A DNA stretch of 64,000 nucleotides from Acanthopleura granulata (Eukaryota; Mollusca; Polyplacophora; Chitonida; Chitonidae), in the NCBI GenBank assembly GCA_016165875.1, contig JABBOT010000014.1:2615857-2679856 (forward strand), given 5' to 3'. Of the stretch, positions 1 to 8,750 are shown piece after piece. The first letter of the stretch is position 1; every line of letters starts with the position of its first letter. The notes beneath the pieces are model-generated. The model was given only the letters and a program-made list of their open reading frames with translations. It was not told the origin of the DNA and did not search any database. Made by a program: the position numbers and the translations under genes.

Positions 1-24
1 ATTTTGATGCAAATCTCGTCCCAG

Positions 25-120
25 GAAGCAGCGTTGCAGACCAGATCTTAACAGTGTTGTGTAGCACCAGCATGTTTGTAGGAGGTTTTTTCGGCTTTCT
101 CCTGGACAACACTGTACCAG
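25..120 (+). CDS. SLC23A-like: SLC23 copy A, penultimate coding exon
   Basis: This exon of an SLC23-family transporter (sodium-coupled ascorbate or nucleobase permease, plasma membrane) starts after a CCAG acceptor and ends at CCAG|GTATTG. It reads [20 protein letters not shown] and then FLLDNTVPG. That is the conserved late membrane segment of SLC23A1/A2 (family pattern VDQ-hL-LL-T-MFVGG--AFhLDNTVPG). It is 96 bp, enters in phase 1 and leaves in phase 1. The equivalent exon of copy C at 63531-63626 is also 96 bp, and the copy B version is 97 bp with a frameshift. No defects are visible. Earlier exons lie left of the window. Substrate cannot be decided from this exon. Confidence 0.9.
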
Positions 121-245
121 GTATTGTGTTTTCCTTTTCAATGCAGCTTTTATCTTTACATCTCTTTGCCTGCAGTCATAAATCATTTGCTGTTAGAGTC
201 GTCTAGTTTCTATGGCGTTAACTCACCTCTTGCTTTGTTTTCCAG

Positions 246-544
246 GCACAGACGAAGAACGTGGAATCTTGCGGTGGCGTAGAGTACTTAGCACCACGCA
301 TGCGGGGTCTGACGCCACATCTCCTGGAAGCATGACATATGATCTCCCTTTAGTGCAGAGATTCCACAACAGGTGGAGCTGGCCAACATACCTTCCGTTT
401 TGCCCAAGTTTCAAAGGATTTGCCCAGTGTTGCGGGTGTGTAGGTAAAACGAATCCTCCTGACCACAAGAACTACCAAGAAAATGCTGGATATACGAACG
501 ACGCCGAGGTCAATAGCAGTCACACCATTACCACGTCTTTGTAA
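246..544 (+). CDS. SLC23A-like: SLC23 copy A, last coding exon with stop
   Basis: The acceptor TTTTCCAG precedes GC ACA GAC GAA GAA, which joins in phase to the previous exon. The peptide begins TDEERGILRWR and contains YDLPLVQRFHN, then YLPFCPSFKGF. This matches the SLC23 C-terminal pattern TPEERG-hxW ... YDFPhG ... YhPhCPhFKGF. It ends at a TAA (542-544) after a hydrophilic tail of about 40 residues rich in N, T and S, as expected for the cytoplasmic C-terminus. The exon is intact and serves as the in-window reference for judging copies B and C. The ATG at 212 that opens this frame is intronic. Confidence 0.9.
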
Positions 545-854
545 CATTTCCTATAGAAAACAAGAGCGTAGGCTTATAGAAAACAAGATCGCAGGCCCCA
601 AGCTCCCTCACCATCTATTCGCGTTTTGGGGGGGTCTCGAGAGACACAGTCAACCAGCAACATGCCCATCTGTCCCAGTATGGAGCGGGACAAATATATT
701 TATGTTCTCAAAAGGAAAAAGAAGCCTGCTGTGTGCCCTACGGAAATCGTGCCAGTCACGCGGGGTTGTAGGTTGTTTTTTTGGGGGGGAGGGGGGCATT
801 TTGGCAACATTTCCCCTGTATACTATATTAGGATGCAGTATAAATACATTCAAA
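545..854 (+). other. 3' flank of SLC23 copy A, probable 3' UTR
   Basis: There is no recognisable coding sequence here. It holds two G-rich runs (around 627-633 and 781-794). No AATAAA occurs before the SINE fragment that starts near 855. Confidence 0.5.
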
Positions 855-980
855 CGTCCGCCAGCAACCTGCGGATGTTCGTCGGTTTTCCCCGGGCTTT
901 GCCTGGTTTCCTCCCACTATAATGCTGGCCGCCGTGGTATAAGTGAAATATTTTTGATTACGGCGTAAATAAATAAGAAA
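855..980 (+). mobile_element. tRNA-headed SINE (family 1), 3' fragment
   Basis: It carries the family-1 core (GCCAGCAACCTGCGGATG, CCGGGCTTTGCCTGGTTTCCTCCCAC, AATGCTGGCCGCCGT) and the 3' end TAAGTGAAATATT...CGGCGTAAATAAATAAG. The tRNA-like head is missing, as in a 5'-truncated insertion. The tail contains AATAAA at 968-973, the first such hexamer after the SLC23 copy A stop codon. Confidence 0.85.
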
Positions 981-2839
981 TAATTGGAATTATTATTTAA
1001 CTGATGCTTTTACTTATCACGATTGGAATTGTAGTTGCAATTGCTGATTGTTTCTTTCAACAACACTACTCATCCTCCAGATACCTTAAAATATATTAGA
1101 AAGAGAAACATGTAATATAGATATATTGTATATTTTCATCATAGACAGAAAGGCGATTTTGGTTGCGTTTATCTGGCTTACTAGTTTAATGACGGTTCAA
1201 AGCACTTCAATCAAAATTACTTCCAGCAGCTATTTATACGCAAATTTTACAGGATAATGACTGCAATGTCACCACTTAAACATGAATACAATGAGGAAAT
1301 TCCACGTTTAGTTGCTGTTTACATGTGGTTTAAGTTGTACTTCAATATCTTAAATTAACGTGGAGCAGAGATACCACATGTCGGGATTGGGTAGTCTTTA
1401 CCTTGTCTATTATTTATCACTATCAACACAGCACGGTACAGCATGACGCGCGGACTGAAACTATATACCTTGTTCCATAAAGCATGCTGCTCCTCAAAGC
1501 TTTGAACCTTCTAAACATCATCCCGATATATAAGAAAACTTACCAGGGTACATCTCCTCTGATATATACAACCCGAAGAATGCTCAAAGGTACATAGACA
1601 AACATACATGTAATAGGCAGCTAATGTTTGAAATAGAACGATATCTGAAAGCTAGTACTGGTAATAGGTCTGTTCTCGCCTTTTGCTGTCCAGCCATTCA
1701 CTAGCAAATGTCTTAAACAGTGTGTGAAAGTGAATATTAAACACAACTCATAAATTATGTTAGTGTGAGGTCCACTCAACAGTTTATCTTATATCCAGAC
1801 TGTATTTCTGGTACCTAAAGCAACACATTATAGTAAAAGAAAATATTTTATTTGCTGACTGAAGAGAATAGGTTAGAATGTCATACAGATTCTTAATGGG
1901 CTATTTTTTCAATGTGAAAAAAATGAAAAATTTTTTGCCTTAATGGACAGTGAAATAAATATATAAACACAAATATAATATGTAGGACGTAGTCATATGA
2001 ATGCATTAATAGTTTACTATGTATATGAATAAACTAAAGAACATTTAAGCTTCCTGTTTTTCTTAACTTTAAGAAAAATAATGACCCATATTCATTAAAG
2101 AAATGTGTCATTTTTTACTTGTAAAGGACAGTGTTCAAATATGCAATAGCTTAATTAATATATGTTTTACATACTATAATGGTAATGACAAAACGATTTC
2201 CAGCTTTGCCAGACAAATGTATTGGCTGAAGTATTATATCTGGGGCTGGAGTTCAATAAAACAAATTCGAAAAGGAACCACAAATTTGCTAATAAGAACT
2301 TGTATGTCCTGTCCTGATGGTTTAATGTCATTTCATCATGCCTCACTTGGGGTGTCTAACAATTTGGCTAAGGGATAAATACAAAAATATAAACAAAATA
2401 TATCATACAGGGTAGAAAACACAATTTTTCAAACTTTTAAACGCATCACTTCAAATTACATAGTCTGAAAACATCACCATGGACCCAAAGTACATGCATG
2501 TATAAGTCCAAAAAGAGTGCTGTTCAAATCTCGTAATTTGTCACATATGTTCGTGCAAAATTAGTATATCTATGCAACTTTTTTTAAACTTTGTGTGGGA
2601 GAAAAAGTGTTCATTGAAAATAATTGAAATTTTTTGACTCATATTATGCATTTATGACGTCAGAATCGTCTGCTGACAGAATCGAGGAGGTGTAAAACAA
2701 ATGGAGTCTCCTGTACGACTAGATGTAGGCAAGTGCAAGCTGATCCAAAACAGGGAAGAAAAGTGCACATTTAGCATTATTTTCATGCAGCGAAGAGCTG
2801 GTTATCATGACACACGGATGCGGCCAGTCGCCTTCTCGA
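981..2839. other. AT-rich intergenic DNA, nothing recognised
   Basis: The stretch is AT-rich with poly(A) and poly(T) runs. The longest open frames are short and show no family resemblance, exon borders or repeated copies that I could find. Confidence 0.6.
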
Positions 2840-3316
2840 GCTGAGCCTTTTAAAACAGCAAGTGACGAAACACAAATTCACAAAGTGCGACGTACATAAA
2901 AATAGAATACAAACTGACATACATCGAATGATATGAAAGCCGATATCTCCAAGTCCCACAAAATCCTTCTAAGTTGACGAGAGTAAATATGACTGCTCTC
3001 ACGTGAACTTGAGTAAAAGACTGCGGGCTTAACAACTTCGTCGCTCATATTTATAGACTGCCGTAAAGAAATTCTGGATGGTTTTGTTCGTTAACATGTT
3101 CACAGTATGGGGACAATTTCCACAGTGTAAGATTTGTGTGCAATGACACGAACCTGATAAACACAGAAACCTCGAGAGCACGCGACTGAATTCCAGGGCA
3201 GGTTATCACGTACACAGAGGGAAAATCTAGGTCAGACACTGACCCAGTTTGCCCAGAAACAAATAAAAAGATGTAATACAATATCTTAATGACGAGGTTC
3301 GTAACAGTATTTATCA
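2840..3316 (+). repeat. dispersed repeat (family 4), copy 1
   Basis: This segment is collinear with 47075-47545 about 44 kb away in the same orientation. Shared blocks include GCCGATATCTCCAA, TCGCTCATATTTATA, TTCTGGATGGTTT, GATAAACACA, ACGCGACTGAA, and ATCACGTAC followed by AGGGAAAAT. The two copies differ by many substitutions and small indels, so the duplication is not recent. No terminal inverted repeat or coding potential is evident. It could be a non-autonomous transposon or a segmental remnant. Confidence 0.75.
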
Positions 3317-3319
3317 AAA

Positions 3320-4019
3320 ACTGGGAAAAAAAAGAAATCGGCTGAGGACGCGCAACACATACGGTCAGTTCTTGGTCAGTGTAACAGAGACGATATTCCT
3401 ATGGATATACAACTTTTGTCCATTTGTGAGCGACGTTTCGAAACGTCGACTACCAATAATTAGAAGGTGCACGTCCACCAGAATCTCTCCCCTGTCAAGT
3501 CATGCCCATCTTCTAAATGCCACTGAAAGAACATGGCGAATATAATCTCTGCCTTTTCTGCCCTCGTCAATGGAAACCCAATCAACTATTATGTGTATTA
3601 GTTCATAGAATCAGTACAGAATATCCTTTAGAATCTTACTGGATCAGTTTTAAAATACACCTTTTCCTTATTTAATTATATACTTCCAGTAATCATAACT
3701 CTAAATGAAAGGCATGAAAAAAGAAATCGGAAGTTTCTTTAAAACTCTTACTCTCACTATGAATTTATTCAAACTTAGTACTTGTGTTAATGTCAAGTTT
3801 TAATGTTGTTCGGTTTAGACATCAGCACAATAGTCGAAAATTGCTCAAGTGGGCTATAGGTTGACCTAAATGTGTTTTACTTTGCTTGTTCAAAGTTGAA
3901 AGAGAAGAAATAAAGTCTTACAGGAAATAAAAAGCAGTCGACAAAAGGAAATATTCTTTTTATTTATTTATTTCATCGGTGTTTTAACCATATGTATACA
4001 AATATACTAAATATCCTAA
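3320..4019. other. intergenic DNA, nothing recognised
   Basis: No coding exon, tandem array or repeat shared with the rest of the window was found. Confidence 0.5.
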
Positions 4020-5235
4020 CAAGATCCCTCCGTTTGGTTTTCGTATACCGGACCATATTGTGGAATCTAACATCAAGCTAGAGGAGATAGCTGCGGTATG
4101 TTTTCCGGAGTCTCCTCCCTGGCTTCTTCCACAACCTAAACTAATATTTGATCTACGTCAACATAATAAATCGAATACAAATCCTCTTATAATTCAGCAA
4201 GCTTTTGCTTAAATTAAGGCTAATTATCCATATTATAAATTTATATACACTGACATGAATGGGGACAGGGTTGCGGTTGCGGCTGTCTTAGAACAGCGGG
4301 TCTCTTCTCTTCGCCTTCCGTCTTCATCGTCTATCTTTTGTGCAGAAGCCAGGGCTATACTCCTGGCCTTATCATATGGCAATGATATGCAGTGACTCGC
4401 TCTCCTGCCTTTTGGCAATGCAGAATAATAAATTTAAAAACCCGCTTATACTGGAAATTTTAGCCTGACATAGAAAATTGATTAAAAGAGGCAAAGATAT
4501 TATATTCTGTTGGATACCAAGCCATACTGGTATCCATGGAAACACAGTCGTGGACAGGGAGGCAAAGGCTGCCCTAAATAAATCCATATCAAAAGTTAAA
4601 ATCCCGTGTACTGATTTTAAATCTAATATTCTTAAGTATATTCGTCTCCTTTGGCAGGATGAATGGGACGTGCAGGTGTGTAATAAACTCAAGTCATTGG
4701 CCATAATTCTTATACACTGGGTATGTCTCGTAGAGACCAAGTGGTTTTAACAAGATGCCGTGTTGGGCATTCTCGTCTAACACACAATTTTATCCTGAAT
4801 GGGAGCAGTGCTCCCGAGTGTGTTGGATGTGGTGCTGAATACGGCATCAAACATATCCTTGTTGACTGTCTAGACTTTGCCCATGTGCGGCGAAGATTCT
4901 ACACAGGAAACTCCATATATGATTTGTTTGAGAGCATCGCTGGCGACGCTGTCATAAAATATTTGAAGGCCATTTTCCTTTATCATAAAATATAAATTTT
5001 ATGTTCAAAAATAAATATCTGTTATAAAATTTCCTTAATATGCTGGTTTTCGAGTTTTAACTGTTTTGGTTTTCTTACCTGATTTTAACCCATGTCCGAA
5101 CATTTTTGTTTTCTTTTTAATGTTCTCACGTCACTATCGAAAACCTGAACTGTCTCGTGGTTCCACCTTGTTCTCGCCACGATATGGCTGAGATATTGCC
5201 GATGTGGCGTTAAGCCATAATCATTCATTCATTCA
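4020..5235 (+). mobile_element. decayed LINE 3' end: RNase H region, 3' UTR and (CATT)n tail
   Basis: Translated in shifting frames, this reads as the RNase H domain at the end of a non-LTR retrotransposon ORF2. FIYTDMNGD (first catalytic Asp region), SSIFCAEARAILLAL (catalytic Glu), IIFCWIPSHTGIHGN followed by VVDREAKAAL (last catalytic Asp), then TRCRVGHSRLTHNFIL and a CVGCGAEYGIKHILVDC zinc-knuckle-like end. A terminal RNase H is typical of the I/Nimb/R1-like LINE groups. Stops near 4211 and 4396 and a frame break between about 4717 and 4740 make it non-functional. The 3' UTR ends GATATGGCTGAGATATTGCCGATGTGGCGTTAAGCC and then CATT repeats to 5235, a tail seen in mollusc LINEs. The reverse transcriptase is absent, consistent with 5' truncation. 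Confidence 0.85.
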
Positions 5236-5477
5236 TTCGGTGTTTTACGCCATACTCAAGAATATTTCACTTATACGACGGCGGCCTGCATCATGGTGGG
5301 AGGAAACCGGGCAGAGCCCGGAGGAGGCCCACGACCATCCACAGGTTGCTTCCCATGTACGGCCGGAGAGGAAACCAGCATGAGCTAGTCTTGAACTCAA
5401 AGCGACCGCATTGGTGGGAGGCTTCAGTTCATTGTGCTGTGATAGCGCGCTAACCGACTGAGCCACGGAGGCGCCGA
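5236..5477 (-). mobile_element. tRNA-headed SINE (family 1), nearly full length
   Basis: On the - strand it begins GGCGCCTCCGTGGCTCAGTC, a tRNA-like box A (GTGGCTCAGTCGGTTAGCGCGC). A box B-like GGTCGCTTTGAGTTCAAG follows, then the TCTCCGGCCGTACATGGGAAGC segment and the GGGCTCTGCCCGGTTTCCTCCCACC core. It ends TAAGTGAAATATTCTTGAGTATGGCGTAAAACACC. Transcription would be by RNA polymerase III. Its 3' end abuts the (CATT)n end of the LINE. An apparent 73-residue frame here is only SINE sequence. Confidence 0.9.
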
Positions 5478-5688
5478 TATATTTTTTAAGTTCAATGTAT
5501 TTGGCAATGCACTTGAAAGAAAGTCATATATGAGGAATATGAATGGTGTAAAAAAATAGCATATTTTTTAGCGTTATAAGCATAGAACTCGTAGAAATAA
5601 GTATAGCTCGTAGTAAAGTAAAGAGTTCATATTTTCAAATACAGCTGTATGCATATGTATTATCTTGAACATCTTCATTCCATTATTT

Positions 5689-6016
5689 ATTAGGAGAGTT
5701 TCGAGTCAAACTCTTTTATGGCTAAAGGTAAGAAGAACCCTGTTTTACCAGGTCACCTGTCAAAAATGTTAGGCAAGTATTTCTGATTTCATTTACTCTA
5801 ACATGGGCGTCTAAGAAAAGTTTCAAAAAAAAGTTACTAAGACTAGACGTACGACAGGGAAAATTGAGGAGCTGGTAGTTTTTTTAATTTAAGAAGCTCC
5901 TGATTGAAATAGAGGTTGTTTGTACCTCCCTAACACGGCAAGAAGTGATCGGTGAATTAAAATCAACAAAATTGCCTGCCACGACAAAAGAGTTCGAACT
6001 GGAAACTCCCCTATTA
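5689..6016. mobile_element. MITE with long terminal inverted repeats (family 3), copy 1
   Basis: The left end reads TTAGGAGAGTTTCGAGTCAA, then CTCTTTTATGGCTAAAGGTAAGAA and ending CAAAAATGTTAGGCA. The right end carries the inverted counterpart, shortened: TGCC...ACAAAAGAGTTCGAACTGGAAACTCCCCTA. TATTA flanks both sides. There is no transposase frame, so this is a non-autonomous DNA transposon. The related element at 8143-8506 has both arms fuller. Confidence 0.75.
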
Positions 6017-6329
6017 TCAACATTTAACACAGCTAGGAGTTAACATATAGCCGCGAAGTGTGGGTTATGGGGCCCCATGTATGTATTAAAGCTCTGCCCT
6101 CCCTCTCCTCTTAAAGTTGTTTAAGGCTATAATAAACCCGGTCACACCCCCGTAAGGGGTGAGCTACCACCCACCCAGTGTTTTGATCAAAGAATACGGA
6201 GGGACGTAACCCCAGATACGTTAATCAGCGTGTCACTTAGAGAGAACTTACTATAAGGCGGCCCCTCGAGGCAGAAACAGGAACTAAGGTTTCTCACATT
6301 GTTGCATAAAAAAAACGTGCGGCTCGAGA
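6017..6329. other. intergenic DNA, nothing recognised
   Basis: No gene or repeat family was identified. Confidence 0.5.
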
Positions 6330-6680
6330 ACGCCAGATTAGAAAAATCGGCGCGAGATTAGCGGTAATCTAGCTAGATTTTGTCAAATCGCGTGATATTA
6401 GCGCCAATTTCGTGATTGCGTGAGTATTGATATCCGCGCGAGACTGGGACTAATCTCGTAAGATTTTGTTAATCCGCGCGAGATTAGTGCCAATTTCGCT
6501 CCCTCTCGCGGAAAATGTCCCAGGGCTCTCAAGCAGCGGGCTATTTTGCAGCGCGAGACTAGGAGAGCCGAGAACGCGCGAAAATGTGCTCATCTCGTGG
6601 GGTTTTGTCTAATCTCGCTCTCTCGCGTTCTCTTGTCGCGAGGTTTTTAAAAGGCTCGGCTGGAGAACGCGAGAGGTCAC
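6330..6680. repeat. CG-rich degenerate repeat built on CGCGAGATTAG
   Basis: Variants of GCGCGAGATTAG, GCGCGAGACT, AATCTCGTAAGATTTTGT and GCGCCAATTTCG recur irregularly over about 350 bp. CpG is far denser here than in the AT-rich surroundings. The spacing is uneven, so this is a degenerate cluster, not a clean satellite. No coding signal was seen. Confidence 0.6.
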
Positions 6681-6904
6681 ATCCGTCTTCCATAAGTTAT
6701 TATTCGATATCTCCAATTATCCCGGCGTTCTTTGCGATTATAATCCAGGATAACGTATATAGGGCTCGAGTACTATGGACTTTCTATATTACAAAACACT
6801 TGTACCTTGTATCGTGCAGAGATAGATGTATATGTCATCATGCAGGTTTCTGCCTGTCTGCACTCAATAAAAATCTAGGACCGAATTCATAAAAGTCTTT
6901 TGAA

Positions 6905-7185
6905 GGCGCGTGCCGATCACTTATCTTTTCTATACACGGGGGTTAAAACGCTGGCGCCGTCGCTGGAGCATGAGGCCAAAGACAGCAGACATGACACCCC
7001 ACCCAGTCACATCATGCCGATTGGGGGCCGACCACTCCTGTTTCCTTGCTCTAATCTCTCAATTCTTAGCGCCATGCGAGGCAGCAACAAGTCCCATTTC
7101 TAAAGTCTTAGGTATGACCCGATCTGGGTTTGAACCCGGATCCTCCAACGTTCTAACCTACAGGCCACCGAGGCAGTTAAATAGC
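6905..7185 (-). mobile_element. second tRNA-headed SINE-like element (family 2)
   Basis: Read on the - strand it starts with a tRNA-like head, GCCTCGGTGGCCTGTAGGTT, followed by a strong box B, GGGTTCAAACCC. A body with GGTGTCATGTCTGCTGTCTT then follows. The body motif ATGACACCCC-ACCCAGTCACA recurs at 58040-58155 and more weakly at 31430-31492. Overlapping short open frames in this stretch are not genes. It lacks the core and tail of family 1, so it is a separate family. Confidence 0.65.
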
Positions 7186-7189
7186 AATT

Positions 7190-8142
7190 ATAATACAAAC
7201 AGACTAACACCGTAGTGAGACATAGCCAAGCACACAGCAACAATAGGTTTATATTTGAAACATGGGGTTAGCAATTAGTTGGAGACGAAATCCTGTTTGT
7301 CGACATGATTTCTTTTTGAGGCAAATGGAAAATGAAATACCACACTGTCATATTTCTCCGGGGTGTTCTCCAGTCCCGAAAATCCGTAAGCCGTCTGCAG
7401 GAACAAGGCGTATCTGTTCGTCTTCATACCCTTCCTCCTGGTCGAGCTCCAAAACTGTCAGAGCATCCATGTCAGCAGCAGCCCTGCACGGCACTAACAC
7501 CGATTGCCCACGTAAAATATTTAGCTGGACAGATAAACATACCCCTCACCGACGATTAAATTTTCTTTTTTTATTTTGACGTGTGTGTTTCAAGTTTGGT
7601 CCTGTGTCTTTTAATCACATTTCCTGAATCGCTGACAAAATTTAAGTAGGCATTGATCGCATGTTTAGTACTTTTACACACGTTAATGTTAAAGCACGTT
7701 TATGAATTCGGCCCATCATGTTTGGCATAGATTTACACACATATGTAGTAACTCGGCCTGGCGTCTTTTTCATATCGCCATTTAACACCATCTAACCCAT
7801 ACAGAGGCCTATCATTCGCATACACCAGTATTAAATTCATGACATCTTTATCGTACGTTAAGCTTTCAGTTTCAGCTCGGAGGCCTAACATTTCCCAATG
7901 TGAACAGTGCGTGGCTTGCATGACTCATTGATACATGTAACAAACAGTTGTGAAACGACGCATCGAATTTCATCAGTCGAATGACGGTTTTCTATCAAGA
8001 TTTGATAATGTTTGACAATATTGATAAATAAATACAAGGACTGATGATAAATTCTGGATATATATATCAAGATATGTTGATATGTTGCGTGGCTCTGTGC
8101 TTGGTGGTAGCCTACAGAATTTAGCATTAGTCCGTGTATTTA
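7190..8142. other. intergenic DNA, nothing recognised
   Basis: Only short open frames on both strands, without recognisable family features. Confidence 0.5.
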
Positions 8143-8506
8143 TTAAGGGTGTTTCTAGTTCGGGCTCTTTTGTCGCTAAAGGTAAAAATAGTCATGCTGT
8201 ATCATGTGACTAGTCAAAAATGTTAGGCAACGCTTGGTAACTGATCACTTGTTTCACCGTGTTCAGGAGGTACAAATGACATTTCCTTCCGTCGGGATTT
8301 TCTTACGAACTCTAACCTCAAGCTCTTCAATTTTCACTGTAATTCGTCCAGTCTAAATAGCTTTTTGTCACACTTTTTAAAGACCCGCGTGTTGAAGTAA
8401 TTATAATCAGTAATAACTGCCTAACATTTTGGCTAAGTCTCGTGGTAGAGTAGGACTTTTCTTATCTTTAGCGATAAAAGAGAGACGACACTCGAAACTC
8501 TCCTAA
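8143..8506. mobile_element. MITE with long terminal inverted repeats (family 3), copy 2
   Basis: The arms of about 85 bp are imperfect inverted repeats. The left arm runs GTTTC.AGT...TCTTTTGTCGCTAAAGGTAA and ends GTCAAAAATGTTAGGCA. The right arm runs TGCCTAACATTTTGGC...TTATCTTTAGCGATAAAAGA and ends GAAACTCTCC. TTA or TAA flanks the ends. The centre codes for nothing recognisable. It sits just downstream of the AKR gene. Confidence 0.8.
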
Positions 8507-8663
8507 TTAACACCTCAGCTCAAAAAAGCCCTGGTTAAGGAGAAAAAAATGCGTGTAAAGCACTTCATTTCATTATACAGTAACATTATATTGTTTGCAT
8601 TTCTACAACACAGCAAAACACGGCCTGTAAAAGATATATGTGTTGCATCCCAAAGGCACTGAA

Positions 8664-8669
8664 TTTATT
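8664..8669 (-). terminator. polyadenylation signal of the AKR gene
   Basis: AATAAA on the - strand lies about 39 nt past the TAA stop of the aldo-keto reductase, which would give a very short 3' UTR. Confidence 0.7.
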
Positions 8670-8707
8670 GTGTTAGTTCTCTTTCTCAGTCACCCTCCTT
8701 GTTGATG

Positions 8708-8750
8708 TTAGTACGCCACGGTAAACGGGTAATCCGGATGACCCTCCGCC
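8708..8750 (-). CDS. AKR last coding exon
   Basis: The acceptor TTTACTTTGCAG is followed by a phase-2 completion and [13 protein letters not shown], then TAA. HPxYPF is the usual C-terminal tail motif of AKR1 enzymes and forms part of the substrate pocket. Confidence 0.9.

Noticed and set aside
7111..7183. Possible tRNA gene on the - strand
   Set aside because: Box A and B are present but no cloverleaf acceptor pairing was evident, and it continues into a SINE body shared with 58040-58155.
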